From positions 22,793,041-22,857,040 of the forward strand of contig NC_052137.2 in the NCBI RefSeq assembly GCF_016086655.4: a DNA stretch of 64,000 nucleotides, given 5' to 3'. The stretch's first letter is position 1. Every line of letters begins with the position of its first letter. Below are positions 42,601 to 48,147 of this stretch, in pieces. Below the pieces are notes generated by a model. It was not told where the DNA came from and did no database searches. It was given only the letters and a program-made list of their open reading frames with translations. The DNA comes from Lepeophtheirus salmonis (Eukaryota; Arthropoda; Copepoda; Siphonostomatoida; Caligidae). The position numbers and the translations under genes were made by a program.

Positions 42601-43279
42601 TAGGTACTAAAAATCCCTATGAAATGGTAGATTTAATTTTGTTTCAGATCAATTGGGGACGAGGAAAATAGGACCATATGTGACCTACGTGAATAATAAT
42701 TTATAATGAGGTAATAACATATTTTTAATCCAAATAGGGATATATATATAATAAAACTAGGCGTTCGAGAAGTAAATTTTTTTGATAAACATTCCTTTGA
42801 TTTTTTGGTCTCGATTTGACACCCAAATACACAGAAATAGTTCAGTATTTTCTTAATTTTGATGAAAAAAAGGGGTTTTATTCTTCTAAAACTGGATTGT
42901 TTAGGTCCCCAAAATGGCAGGCATCAACCATGGTGACGTCATATGAAAACGCTCTATAATAAAAAATATAGTTATATAATTTATGTATATTTGTTAGACT
43001 TCAAATGTCATCGGAGGAGTAGGAGCCTCATCATTTGGATTAGACTCTGAAAAGCGCAAAAGGAATCGAACCTTTATTGACCCAGTGAGTGAAGTTCCAC
43101 GATTAGAAGAGTGGTTTCTTCACAATACTCATCCATCGCATTCCATGATTGCACGATACACAGATGAATTAAATCGATTACCCTATAGACAAAAATTCCC
43201 TTCCCTTGAACAAAAAAACATTCAATTCTGGTTTAAAAATCGAAGAGCCAAATGCAAAAGAATGAACAGTTGCCTCTAA
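3417..43279 (+). CDS. dve: Defective proventriculus (Dve)-like homeobox transcription factor, whole gene span
   Basis: Nuclear transcription factor of the Dve/SATB group. Supported exons: 3417-3647, 32488-32713, 32772-32948, 32995-33118, 33356 to about 33420-33455, 40900-41059, 41135-41437, 41492-41638, 41695-42363, 42998-43279. Exons 2-4 encode a CMP/ULD domain with the SATB pattern: MPFFINCIIE, then FGNFIETVLIQLGFAQEDT, AKGELLLNNW and VPTIKIIVR. The 3' exons encode two atypical homeodomains with long loops; both have WFKN in helix 3, i.e. Lys50, which generally favours TAATCC-like sites. In Drosophila, Dve acts in midgut, wing and photoreceptor patterning. Phases join at every junction except around 33.4-40.9 kb, where at least one exon end is unresolved. 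Intron 1 (about 28.8 kb) hosts a DEG/ENaC gene on the other strand. Symbol assigned by domain architecture, not by alignment. Confidence 0.85.
3995..5031 (-). mobile_element. Tc1/mariner-type element, internally deleted and interrupted by a MITE
   Basis: Read on the minus strand the element starts near 5031. Its transposase start, MSEQKGKRQRFSDLLD, lies just upstream of the MITE at 4676-4863. After the insertion come EVELGKIMGNMKCSKS (helix-turn-helix region), AAKDNLGMFSYMRP and, at the end, RVKIVIDTEGGHIE, the typical C-terminus. Stops and frameshifts are frequent, and the region that should hold the first two catalytic Asp residues is missing. The ends are degenerate inverted repeats: CAGGGTTAGCCAGCAGAAC at 3995 against CAAGGTGGGGCAACAAAAC read from 5031. 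Non-functional relic. Confidence 0.75.
4676..4863. mobile_element. hAT-type MITE nested in the Tc1-like relic
   Basis: A 188-bp element with terminal inverted repeats CACTGGTTCTTAAT... and ...TTAAGAACCACTG. The CAGTGGTTCTTAA-type end is a hallmark of hAT elements. It is flanked by an 8-bp target duplication, ATCTAGAT (4668-4675) and ATCTAGAA (4864-4871), with one mismatch. It has no coding capacity. It inserted into the transposase frame between the D of LLD and the following EVELG segment, so it is younger than the Tc1-like element. Confidence 0.8.
5032..16999. other. dve intron 1, 5' portion
   Basis: About 12 kb of AT-rich intron (average composition, many A/T homopolymers) with no supported exon on either strand. 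Content seen: a transposase fragment at about 8650-8890, a (TA)n run near 8978, and a short imperfect inverted repeat around 15030-15165 (GGGGCGCCATAATGGGTGC against TTGCGCCCATAA). Short open frames here (for example near 10.3, 10.7, 14.9 and 15.6 kb) look like noise. Possible enhancers cannot be judged from sequence alone. Confidence 0.5.
8650..8890 (-). pseudogene. Tc1-like transposase N-terminal fragment (weak)
   Basis: The minus strand gives FKGDKIEAKRIIVLEMF, followed over frameshifts by a segment like KTVVYGIKPKDPSSGCMA. This is the arrangement of the first helix-turn-helix of Tc1-like transposases in such genomes. No ends or catalytic region were found. The GC content is higher than its surroundings. 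The call rests on pattern only. Confidence 0.4.
17004..17690 (-). CDS. DEG/ENaC exon 5: end of ectodomain, TM2, C-tail
   Basis: Encodes residues 424-651 and the TAG stop. It begins VGKNQDECLSACDD (the DECLxxC motif), continues through a long palm region ending KDPVVTNIQRDQKIPIIAF, then TM2 with GFS. A roughly 58-residue cytoplasmic tail holds a basic stretch (EWKKKQ) and KKCNSCGG. A putative poly(A) signal, AATAAA on this strand, lies at 16868-16873. The insert between the DECLxxC segment and the pre-TM2 region (about 100 residues) is longer than in ASICs. Confidence 0.9.
   Translation of the reverse strand, partial: VGKNQDECLSACDDQINSVSVTSSDFPNRETFSKREEFCLALLKLVRTCNSRKKIFLTEKFPTVCDNIKLVSNKSGVRDSHLCQNRNIWEPNRELGLSTNDTAVFNLEENIFQYAKKNLAVVNVYIKDPVVTNIQRDQKIPIIAFVANTGGLLGLCMGFSLVSVFEILYHILGITSKTIKEWKKKQIGRVENGSKNTDGFDLPSIRIKKCNSCGGELTDTDFTSERLL
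17004..32130 (-). CDS. DEG/ENaC (pickpocket-like) sodium channel subunit, whole gene span
   Basis: Complete five-exon gene: 32130-31825, 27364-26841, 20434-20243, 20188-19942, 17690-17004. All junction phases join (0, 2, 2, 0) to give 651 residues. Plasma-membrane cation channel subunit, expected to be trimeric and amiloride-sensitive; arthropod members act in mechano-, chemo- or osmosensation. Seen in order: cytoplasmic gating motif TSLHGW (His33-Gly34), TM1 about 45-66, the FPAVTICN motif (about 93-100), a long extracellular domain with the Cys-rich region at about 345-435, and TM2 about 565-592 with the selectivity motif Gly-Phe-Ser (581-583) inside GGLLGLCMGFSLVSVFEILY. The C-tail is short and ends in a Cys-x-x-Cys. 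Length is normal for the family. I see no disabling change, so it is probably functional. It is nested antisense in dve intron 1. Confidence 0.9.
17730..19881. other. DEG/ENaC intron 4 (also dve intron 1)
   Basis: About 2.2 kb. The only structure seen is a C-family MITE (listed separately) and A/T homopolymer runs. A frame at 18248-18532 is AT-driven, with no family resemblance. Confidence 0.5.
18972..19285. mobile_element. C-family MITE, copy 1 (both ends present)
   Basis: The ends ATGGGTGTCCGCAGG and GCAGACGCCCTG form an inverted pair, and near the right end is the conserved GCAGCTCCTCCACCCCACCC block. The interior is almost pure A/T, made of AAAATTTCAAAAATT-like units. The same ends recur at 31.4, 35.9, 44.0, 44.4 and 59.5 kb. 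Confidence 0.65.
19942..20188 (-). CDS. DEG/ENaC exon 4: cysteine-rich domain
   Basis: 247 bp. It opens FNPMERGC after acceptor CTGCAG and ends LNK|GTAAAC. It carries the ordered cysteines of the palm/thumb: RGCYVEGE, SNCLFEAGYEKI, EECNCTPSFH and CSGPGLTCMN. The pattern R.C, NC..E, C.C.P is conserved in pickpocket and ASIC-type subunits. Confidence 0.9.
20243..20434 (-). CDS. DEG/ENaC exon 3: ectodomain beta-strands
   Basis: 192 bp, inferred from splice signals and homology. The acceptor TTTTTAG|T completes Ser277 (GLS), followed by ILLDAETFDYTF, GEGFKIAVHHHLDQP and ISPGSVFQIAV, ending EEARYR across the donor CG|GTGAGT. This is the family signature GL.L.L ... GF.V.VH ... P ... PG. Its single reading frame has no stop, and both phases agree with the neighbours. 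Confidence 0.88.
21145..21521 (+). pseudogene. Tc1-like transposase C-terminal relic with 3' end
   Basis: Translation with frameshifts gives LDFAVCCVSEGKKNQTSHPY, then PHIESIIQNGGH. This is the C-terminal part of Tc1-like transposases (pattern PLDF.VW...E.K...SHP...F...I...GGHIE). The right end GACCCTGTA at 21513-21521 matches a TACAGGGTC-type terminal repeat. No N-terminal half was found upstream. Confidence 0.6.
22565..22779. mobile_element. B-family MITE, copy 1
   Basis: The left arm AACTTTTCATATTATAATCT continues CAAACCACAACAATTACCCC. The right arm reads back as AAGAACTTTTTAAAACCTCA, then ACATATCTCC. The copy at 30344-30580 has the same arms in better shape. No coding capacity. Confidence 0.6.
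25020..25430 (-). pseudogene. Transposase-like N-terminal fragment (weak)
   Basis: The minus strand from about 25425 reads KRKLATLMSNGHKVKDICKP, then GKTLVYKERELMEP, FGSSQPAHKLRKATIVAMGK. This resembles the helix-turn-helix start of Tc1/IS630-like transposases (index helix, TLVYKVRKL). The frame then breaks. TACAGTGTG at 25024 could be an element end. No partner end was found. Confidence 0.4.
26841..27364 (-). CDS. DEG/ENaC exon 2: extracellular domain, first half
   Basis: 524 bp. It begins VRKSFFNDL right after the CTTTAAG acceptor, continuing NINQ from exon 1, and ends TTGAG|GTAATT in phase 2. It contains the thumb/finger part of the ectodomain, with several N-glycosylation sequons (NRT, NWT, NST) and the FNPYFGTDYGICSIIKP segment. 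This matches the GxCxx motif that precedes the GL.L.L strand in this family. Confidence 0.88.
27389..29800. other. DEG/ENaC intron 1, first part seen from the 3' side
   Basis: About 2.4 kb of AT-rich intron. I see nothing beyond homopolymers and short (TA)n. The frame at 27957-28199 has no recognisable domain. Confidence 0.45.
29801..30052. mobile_element. A-family MITE, copy 1
   Basis: The left end AGAGTTGAGTTGGTCCTTAT and the right end ATAAGGACAAACCCAACACA are inverted. The interior has the TTGATGACGTCC-like motif and ACTGATAGGACCG common to the family. Confidence 0.65.
30090..30300. repeat. Fragment related to the repeat at 50228-50650
   Basis: Shares GTCTTTTATGAGCACAC, GTAGTAGAAAA and GAGCTAAAAAATGC..ACGATT..CATCAC with the longer copy at 50.2-50.65 kb. 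It looks truncated at its left side beside the A-family MITE. Confidence 0.45.
30344..30580. mobile_element. B-family MITE, copy 2 (long inverted arms)
   Basis: The left arm AAGAACTTTTCATATTATAA continues TAATCAAACCTCAACAATTC and TCCCTTTCAAAGTAAATAGG. The right arm, read in reverse, gives AAGAACTTTGCATATTATAA, then TCTTCAAACCTTAACAACTC and TCCCTTTC. The arms are about 60 bp with few mismatches, so the RNA could form a strong hairpin. Confidence 0.7.
30850..31039. repeat. Two-unit direct repeat, each starting with TGACGTCA
   Basis: Units at 30850-30938 and 30947-31039, period about 97 bp. Shared blocks are TGACGTCATAGT, TAGTGGTTG or AAGTGGTTG, GCAGT.GGTA, AATACAT and ATTGAAAATT. Each begins with the palindrome TGACGTCA, the consensus CREB/ATF site. 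Lies within both the DEG/ENaC intron and dve intron 1. Confidence 0.7.
31270..31429. mobile_element. C-family MITE, copy 2 (right part)
   Basis: The right end CCACCCCTGCAGATGCCCCTG, with the GGGAGCACTACAGCCC block before it, matches the other C copies. The left end is not clear. The interior is A/T-rich. Confidence 0.5.
31540..31784. mobile_element. A-family MITE, copy 2
   Basis: The left end AGTTGTGACTGTCCTTATTT pairs with the right end read in reverse, AGTGTTATGTCGGCCCTTAT. Internal TGACGTCATCAAGGA and GGACTAAACTGGAC match copies at 29.8, 39.0, 51.6 and 62.0 kb. It ends 40 bp from DEG/ENaC exon 1. Confidence 0.7.
31825..32130 (-). CDS. DEG/ENaC exon 1: N-terminus, TM1, FPAVTICN motif
   Basis: Encodes residues 1-102. 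It starts at the ATG complementary to 32128-32130 and ends CAG|GTATCT in phase 0. The exon holds the conserved SLHGW segment before TM1, TM1 itself (IWRIIWLLIVAASIGIASIF) and the FPAVTICNIN motif after it. A MITE copy (31540-31784) begins only 40 bp inside the following intron. Confidence 0.9.
32131..32487. promoter_or_regulatory. 357-bp gap between the DEG/ENaC start and dve exon 2
   Basis: The channel gene reads leftward from 32130 and dve exon 2 begins at 32488, so this gap must hold the channel's 5' leader (and perhaps its promoter) as well as the dve branch point and acceptor (TTTATTTTCAG). No TATA box is evident. An unlisted 5' exon of the channel gene cannot be excluded. Confidence 0.35.
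32488..32713 (+). CDS. dve: dve-like exon 2
   Basis: 226 bp, phase 0 in and phase 1 out (AAAAAGA|GTAAGT). Encodes a Ser/Asn/Pro-rich linker (QNEINMKSGLEPIESS...), then NEKK just before the CMP domain. The acceptor is a tandem TTTTCAGCAG, so either CAG could be used, with or without the first Gln, keeping frame. Confidence 0.8.
32772..32948 (+). CDS. dve: dve-like exon 3: CMP/ULD domain, first half
   Basis: 177 bp. The split codon A|TG makes Met, giving KK-MPFFINCIIEP. The exon continues VEIATGTLFGNFIETVLIQL and GFAQEDTINAKG across the donor. The layout matches the SATB1/Dve oligomerisation domain: hydrophobic start strand, a VRKDMLFNQLIE-like helix, SLGYS-like turn, then AKG. Confidence 0.88.
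32995..33118 (+). CDS. dve: dve-like exon 4: CMP/ULD domain, second half
   Basis: 124 bp; acceptor TTTTTTTTAG, donor GTGAG|GTATGA. Encodes GELLLNNWKALPFGELT, SKSIYDIFSQISEVPTIKII and VR. This matches SATB1 (AKG..QVGKWNPVPLSYV... ADML.DV..VVTLKI). Only 46 bp of intron separate it from exon 3. Confidence 0.88.
33356..33455 (+). CDS. dve: dve-like exon 5 (start of CUT-like region, 3' end uncertain)
   Basis: The acceptor TATAATAG|G completes Arg, then DLKLVAEELFSTKENDYSPN and IVEILSTKLTCLT before an in-frame TGA at 33456. The content fits the CUT-like (CUTL) segment after the SATB CMP domain. The donor is unclear. Candidates are 33419|GTTGAA (phase 0) and 33447|GTCTTA (phase 1). Neither joins directly to the 40900 exon, which needs phase 2. 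A possible mini-exon at 33495-33529 (acceptor TTTTGCGCAG; donor GGGT|GTGAAT) would bridge phases 0 and 2, but the protein match is poor. Confidence 0.6.
34835..35325. repeat. Repeat bordered by GGTCCGAAACCG / CCAGACCGAAACCC motifs
   Basis: Several CGGTCTAGACCG, CGGTCCGAAACCG and ACCGATCTGTACCGATA motifs crowd both ends, and the middle contains the CCTTTCCTCCGAGAAGAAA core also found near 21530, 21925 and 36075. It looks like a composite of short elements. Boundaries are approximate. Confidence 0.4.
35896..36020. mobile_element. C-family MITE, copy 3 (left part)
   Basis: The left end AGGGGCGTTCGCAGAG, then GCTGAAGCCCACCCCCC and TAAGGAATTTTTACATTTTA, parallels the left end of the copy at 44386. 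The right end is not recognisable. Confidence 0.5.
37010..37664 (+). mobile_element. Mariner element with intact terminal repeats, internally deleted
   Basis: About 655 bp. The left end AGGGTCGTTTGAAAAGTTCA continues TGCAAAGTCCAAGAGATGGC. The right end, read in reverse, is AGGGCCGTGTGAAAAATCTG, then TGCAAAGTCCAAGAAAAGGC. The repeats extend about 65 bp, down to ATCGAGGTTAT on both sides. Inside, 37190-37459 encodes the transposase N-terminus: KHYFMKGKTPHGTKKKLDKH, APSIKTVYKWFQNFRS, then RPVEVTTPEIIDKIHYMVMD and VKVREIGSR before a stop. The catalytic D,D34D core is absent. It could have moved only with transposase supplied in trans. Confidence 0.8.
39005..39200. mobile_element. A-family MITE, copy 3
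   Basis: The left end AGTTGTGTTGGCCTTATTTA, TTCGGTCC, and the right end ACTGTAGTCTTAAGTGCTAA then ACACTAC. The interior has TGACATCATCAAGGACTGAA and GGACAAAACTGGA, matching copy 2. Confidence 0.65.
40900..41059 (+). CDS. dve: dve-like exon: basic stretch after the CUT-like region
   Basis: Acceptor TTGCCTTCTTTAG with a strong pyrimidine tract and a CTTACTATTAAT branch-like site; donor TCCATT|GTAAGT in phase 0. Encodes (x)DYKKKKLPNRAHNLL, then NDEVRERIMSLILEQYYKDA and AERLKKSLNNPQ. DYKKKK is probably equivalent to WYKHFKKTK at the end of the SATB1 CUT-like domain. The exon needs a phase-2 partner upstream, which is not identified. The end coordinate is approximate by one or two bases. Confidence 0.7.
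41135..41437 (+). CDS. dve: dve-like exon: linker before homeodomain 1
   Basis: 303 bp, phase 0 on both sides (TTTATAG|GAG ... GAAGTG|GTAACT). Begins EPLDLGMTSFRPEG, passes through an Asn/Ser-rich run, and continues GPMVPPSPGFNIHPGILKTR and RWQKNYFDSLV. No known domain, but it keeps frame between well-supported exons. Confidence 0.8.
41492..41638 (+). CDS. dve: dve-like exon: homeodomain 1, first half
   Basis: 147 bp, phase 0 in and out. After PMRNNFLSNRHVDTFTTNKP it encodes RMRVCFDPETEIPRLQKWFA and NNHPTRQQ: helix 1 and helix 2 start of an atypical Dve-type homeodomain. The 56-bp intron after it splits the homeodomain. Confidence 0.9.
41695..42363 (+). CDS. dve: dve-like exon: homeodomain 1, second half, and long linker
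   Basis: 669 bp. It starts VEEFVKELNSLECRKGRKAL and DVNNVIYWFKNTRAAVKRAE: long inter-helix loop and recognition helix with WFKN (Lys50, Asn51). About 175 residues of Ser/Pro-rich and acidic linker follow, including SEDEDEEGEDIES, a PPPPHPPPS stretch and a final SQYMNPYLQ before CAG|GTTTGT. Codon use and frame are clean. Confidence 0.9.
42364..42997. other. Last dve intron
   Basis: 634 bp. Contains a GC-richer segment near 42910-42955 with CATGGTGACGTCATATGAAA, including a full TGACGTCA palindrome about 55 bp before the final acceptor. The text resembles other dispersed sequence in the window, so it may be repeat-derived. Confidence 0.5.
42998..43279 (+). CDS. dve: dve-like last exon: homeodomain 2 and stop
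   Basis: 282 bp, phase 0, ending in TAA after RMNSCL. Encodes RKRNRTFIDPVSEVPRLEEW, FLHNTHPSHSMIARYTDELN and NIQFWFKNRRAKCKR: a second atypical homeodomain, again with Lys50. The protein ends only six residues after the homeodomain. The poly(A) signal AATAAA at 43463-43468 is in a good position. Confidence 0.92.
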   Translation, partial: TSNVIGGVGASSFGLDSEKRKRNRTFIDPVSEVPRLEEWFLHNTHPSHSMIARYTDELNRLPYRQKFPSLEQKNIQFWFKNRRAKCKRMNSCL

Positions 43280-43462
43280 ATGAAATTTACCTTTCGACCA
43301 ACTACTACATATCTTTAATTTCTATTTTATAGCATTTTTGATTAAAGTAAAACACATTTTTAAGGCTTTCCCCTTCATAGTCACATCTAATACATACTAC
43401 ATATATTTATGCCAATCCTTGATACATATATTAATTATAATTATCTCTTTTTTCCAATATAC

Positions 43463-43468
43463 AATAAA
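43463..43468 (+). terminator. Poly(A) signal of the dve-like gene
   Basis: AATAAA 184 bp after the stop codon, in a region without further coding. It is the first canonical hexamer downstream on this strand that I noticed. Confidence 0.45.
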
Positions 43469-43669
43469 GAACCCAACATGGATTGTAAATATGTATCTAT
43501 GTAGTTTATAATAATAAATTAATTATCACTCAATATAATCCTCATGTAACTGCTGATTTATATACCTTCTATACTTAATATTTCAAATGAGACAAACTCT
43601 TTTATTCTATAAACCAAGTAGCGAAATGAAGAACACGTGATCATGATATGTACAAAAATGTACTAAAAA

Positions 43670-44045
43670 GTCCATGGCAATTCACAAAAAAATTGAAAAA
43701 TTATTTTTTTGTTGAAAATTTTTTTATATACAAAATTTAAGTTTTCTGGAAAAAATTTTAAAAACTAAATTTGAAATATTTAATTTTTGGGGAAAAAAAA
43801 AATTCAAAATCCATAGCTATAAACAAAATTTTAATTTTTTTGGAAAGAAATTTCAAATATTAAATTTTTGGAAAAATAAAATTCAAAAATCCAGTCCTAT
43901 TCATAGAAAATAAATTTATTACCTTGCTGCATAATTTGACAAAATGAAAAAAAAAGTTTAGTAAAAATAAAAAAATCATTAATTTTTTTTGGATGAGGGG
44001 GGGAGAGCTGCAGCTCCTCCAGCCCAACCTCAGCGAACGCCCCTG
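43670..44045. mobile_element. C-family MITE, copy 4
   Basis: The right end GAGCTGCAGCTCCTCCAGCC, then GCGAACGCCCCTG, matches the family. The interior is long A/T with repeating AAATTTTTGGAAAAA-type units. The left end is not clear. Confidence 0.55.
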
Positions 44046-44385
44046 TTCTTATATATCAAACAATCTACACAAGCTACGGCTACATTTCGTCACTTGGCTT
44101 ATGCCTTTGATTCTATGAATATAAATTTCTTTTTATAATATAATATAAATATTTATTAGTCCTAATTTTATAAATTAATATAATTCATTCAAAATTTATA
44201 TGTGACCCAAAATTATATCAAAAAAGTTGTTGAACAGACTAATAGTAATATTTTAAAGAACAAAAAACAAACTAAATAAATCAATTCTAACAATCTCCCA
44301 AAGATGATAAGAAATGTGTCAAAGTCATTTCTTATGTTGTAGTGTCTATATTTAATTTTCCAATACATTTTTATATAATATATAT

Positions 44386-44641
44386 CAGGGGCGTCCGCAG
44401 GGGGTGGTCTGAGGAGGGGGTGTTGCCCTCTCCAAATTAAGGAATTTGTGATTTTTACTACAAAATTAAATATTTGATTTTTTTTCAAAGAATGAATTTC
44501 TTTAATTTTTTTTGTCAATAGCTGTGGATTTTTTAAACTTTTTTAAATTTTTTAATATTTGGATTTTTTACAAACAAAAAAAATCAAAAAACCAAATTCC
44601 CCCACCTCGAAAAAAAATATATAATCCTGCAGACGGTCTTG
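44386..44641. mobile_element. C-family MITE, copy 5 (both ends)
   Basis: The left end CAGGGGCGTCCGCAGGGGGT and the right end CCTGCAGACGGTCTTG form the inverted pair. It inserted in a (TA)-rich site. The frame at 44213-44518 on the minus strand is a by-product of this element. Confidence 0.65.
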
Positions 44642-45385
44642 TACATAGGTATAACCCATAATTGAATTGCACAGAAATAAATAAGTGCCCCTATAATATG
44701 TAGGAACCCTGCCCTATAAACTATTTACATATGTGAAACTTATGTAACCTATTTTATCAATTTATAATTGTATTTTATTTCTCAGATTTTAATTGAATAA
44801 TAAATTATTCAATGCACTGGTATAAATTTTTAATGCATTTTTTTTATTTGAATCAGACTGACTTGAAGGTATATATATATGAGTATGACGTAATAATTAT
44901 ATACATACATATATGTATATGCATATCTGCATTTAAAAGCAGAGCAGAAGTACATACATAAATATATAAAGAAATTACAATTATATATAATAAAATATCA
45001 TAATTTAAAAAAGAAGAAAATATAAGAAATAAATTAGGATCCCAGGATATATCATTTTGGGGTGGAATCATAATTATCAACTGCAAAAAAAGTTTGTATT
45101 AAACATGGCAATGATTGTTATTTTATGATTGGTTCTTTCTTCTTGTCTTAAAAAGCATTAACTATAATTTAGACAAATTTATTGAACGAATACAGAGTCG
45201 TTTTTTGAATACACAAATTTTTAATAGGTTTTACATATATTTTTTTGATACATATGATTTAATAATTTTTTCTTTCAATAGTCCTATAAAAATACAGAAT
45301 TGTATTTAACTTCCTTCTTCACTTCTCATTCTCGGCCAAGTTAGTTATGACAATTGCTAAGAATAAAAGTTTTAATAAACAAAAA

Positions 45386-46497
45386 TTAAACGGCGATTCC
45401 ATTTATAGTCACAGGACCAAATGAATTTTTATGTCTTAGACCAGTACCGTTCTGAGCACCGGATTCGGAGCCTTCCGGCACGTCGTAATCATTATTTTTA
45501 GAAGAAGCGTAACCGTTCACAGAAGGAGTAAAAGTTGAGGGAACATTTGGAGGATATCCTGAGTTTGTCGAACCACCTCCACCACTCGTTGAATCATCGT
45601 TAATTGTGTCATAAATAGGACCACGATGATCTGGTGAATTTAGATCGTCTTCGTCATCTGGGGATTCTTCCATACTGTACATTTGTATTGGAGGTGGAGG
45701 GCGTGCACCTACGGTGGCAGTAGGGGGAAGAACTGCTTGATGAGACCCACCACCATAGACTCCAGTATAACCATTCATGCCGACAGAGGCGCCTGCAGGG
45801 CTCCGAAATGGTGCTGGGGCACTGAGTGATGACATGCTTCGAATTCCACTTGAAGGCTTTCGAAGAACAATTTTTTGCTTGCGATAAAAATATACACCCA
45901 AGATCATTAGACCAAATACCACGATAAGCCCGAGAACTACGCCGATAATGAGTCCAACATTGGATGACTCATCATCATTTTCATTCCCACTGCTACCGTC
46001 ACTTCGTACATTAGTTGCACCATCAATTACGTTGTCCTCTAGAATGGAGGACGACAAAAGAGGTATTTTCTTGGCGGGCTTTACGCATTTAGGCTCAGGG
46101 CCATTCCAATAGCCGTCCTCACCACATTTCCGCTCAAAAGGTCCCTCACGATCAAATCTTGGGAAACAATGTACTTCTAAGAAGCTATCAATCGTTGTTG
46201 AGCCATTCACCAAGAACACTCTACCATTCTCAACAGGTAAAGGTTTTCCACAGTCAATTTGCAAACAGTTAGGAGTCCACGAGCTCCAAGAACCAGATGA
46301 CAAACACCGAATGTCGTTGTCTCCTTTCACATCAAATCCGTAATCACATTTGAAAGTTGCTCGACCTCCTACATGATTGTGAGTTATGATCATTGAACCA
46401 TTTAAAGGGGCTTTTAATTCATTACATGTTGTTTCAACACATTTCGGTGCATCAGGCATCCATTTTCCACTTGCCTCACAACGACGTTTTTCAAACC
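45386..46497 (-). CDS. Sushi (CCP)-domain single-pass membrane protein, last exon (3' partial)
   Basis: Acceptor TTTATAG|GG, then GFEKRRCEASGKWMPDAPKC, the end of one sushi repeat. Two full repeats follow: CNELKAPLNG...WTPNC and CGKPLPVENG...GPEPKC, each with the four-Cys, Trp/Gly sushi pattern. Next come an acidic, Ser-rich stalk and a transmembrane helix (VGLIIGVVLGLIVVFGLMIL). A cytoplasmic tail of about 167 residues then ends in VTINGIAV and TAA. The tail holds two tyrosine motifs, IYDTIND and DYDVPEG. Type I cell-surface protein, probably in adhesion or recognition; Drosophila Furrowed (C-type lectin plus sushi repeats) is one candidate relative, but I cannot assign orthology. The exon is open at its 5' side and needs upstream exons, none of which I found up to 64000. 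Confidence 0.8.
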
Positions 46498-48147
46498 CTA
46501 TAAATAAATGTAAAAATATTTATTAAAATAATATTGTAAAATTATTATTTTTGTACAAAAACTAATCAATAAATAATTTTAATGTAAGAAAATAAGGAGA
46601 AAATATTTATGGGTTCTTTAAAATAGTATTATATATTATTCAATCTCGTTCAATCGAGCCATTAAGATAAACAAACGAAAATAACAAATTAAATTCTTTC
46701 TTAAAATAATTTTAGGAAGAGGTTCATACGTAAGGAATGAATGTCAAGTCTAATCAAATGCGCTTCAAAAATCACATTCCAAAGCAAATGATGCAAGCCT
46801 TGATTATTTATGCAATATAAAATATTAATTTATTTGAGTATTTAGCTTGATTCTCAATTTATTTTATTCAACTATTTTTCAATGTTCAACAATGTTTCAC
46901 TCTTTTAATCATCTTTTTAATAAAATTAATTTGAGTGCTTGTACGTAAAACTATTATTATTGTTCTAGAAAAAATTCTTTTTAATATAACTATATTGAAT
47001 TCCAACTAAAGTATTCTTAAAACACTTTAGAGTGTATTTATTTAATGTACACATAAGCTTGTAACATACAAAACTTTAGAAATAACTAACTATATCAGTA
47101 AGCAAAGTTTATCTTTTTGAATGTATGTTGGAATAAAAAAACAGTCATATTTGGCCTAAAAAATAGCATTGTAGAAATAGTAATGTCCTTTAGCAGGCGT
47201 TTTGCATGTAGCATCAAGCGTGTGTACATGGTTCAATGTATATAGAGCTCCCTGATATGTACAAATGAAAAAAATTCTAAGACAATCACTTATAAAGTTG
47301 ATGAAAATAGGAATTCGTAGGAGTTCGAGACTTTTTTTATTTGGAACCTGAACTTTTTTTACTCTAAAAAAGTTATCATTATACTTTTATTTTTGACGAG
47401 AGAACATTTTGATATAAAGTAAGGACCTATTGTATGTACTGATAAAAGACATGGAGTAACACTAAAGATTTGATGGGGGTTATAAGTATAATTCCTTGTT
47501 GTTGTACTTATAGTGGAATTTAGGATGAACATTGGAGTATTCCAGCCTTTATGTTCTTGCCACATAAAGAATGTAATTTGTGTTTATATCCTTCCTTTCA
47601 CGGCTACTTGGATCTGGTCTAATATAAACGTTATGATAACTAAGCTTCTCTCCTCCCAAACATTCTTCCAATTCTTAGGATTACCGTGTTCATTTTTTGT
47701 TTATTGTATTTTACATGCCGGTAGGTCATATATGATGCATCTCTAACCACTTATGTTCTTTCAAATCCAAATATTAAAAAAACAAAAAAAACCATAAAAC
47801 AGGGAACCGTTTTTTGACAATTAATTTAAAAGTCTTTGACTCCATAGACTTTTTTCATTTTCTTAAATAAGCCAAGGTGAGAAAGAAGAAGTTCATCTTA
47901 GAAGAAATATTATCAAGTTGTAAAATGACAGGTAGGGAATGGAACAAAATATTATTTTTTTATTATAAGTATATAGATTCCTGCCAGAAAAAAAAATGGT
48001 ACAAATGGTATCATGAGATGCTACAAAAAAGAAAAAGAAAATGTATTTGTTATATTGTTTTGTTCTTTATTTTTATTAACAAAAAGTGAAACAAACCTTG
48101 TAAACAATATCGATGGATATATATGTTCAGTGCTCGTTCATCAAACC
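46498..48147. other. Intron or intergenic DNA upstream of the sushi exon
   Basis: About 1.65 kb, AT-rich. No sushi-like exon (paired Cys with G.W...P.C) was found on the minus strand. The frame at 47877-48089 is Lys-rich AT noise. Confidence 0.45.

Noticed and set aside
44213..44518. 101-codon minus-strand frame
   Set aside because: Overlaps a C-family MITE end, and its sequence is explained by the repeat.
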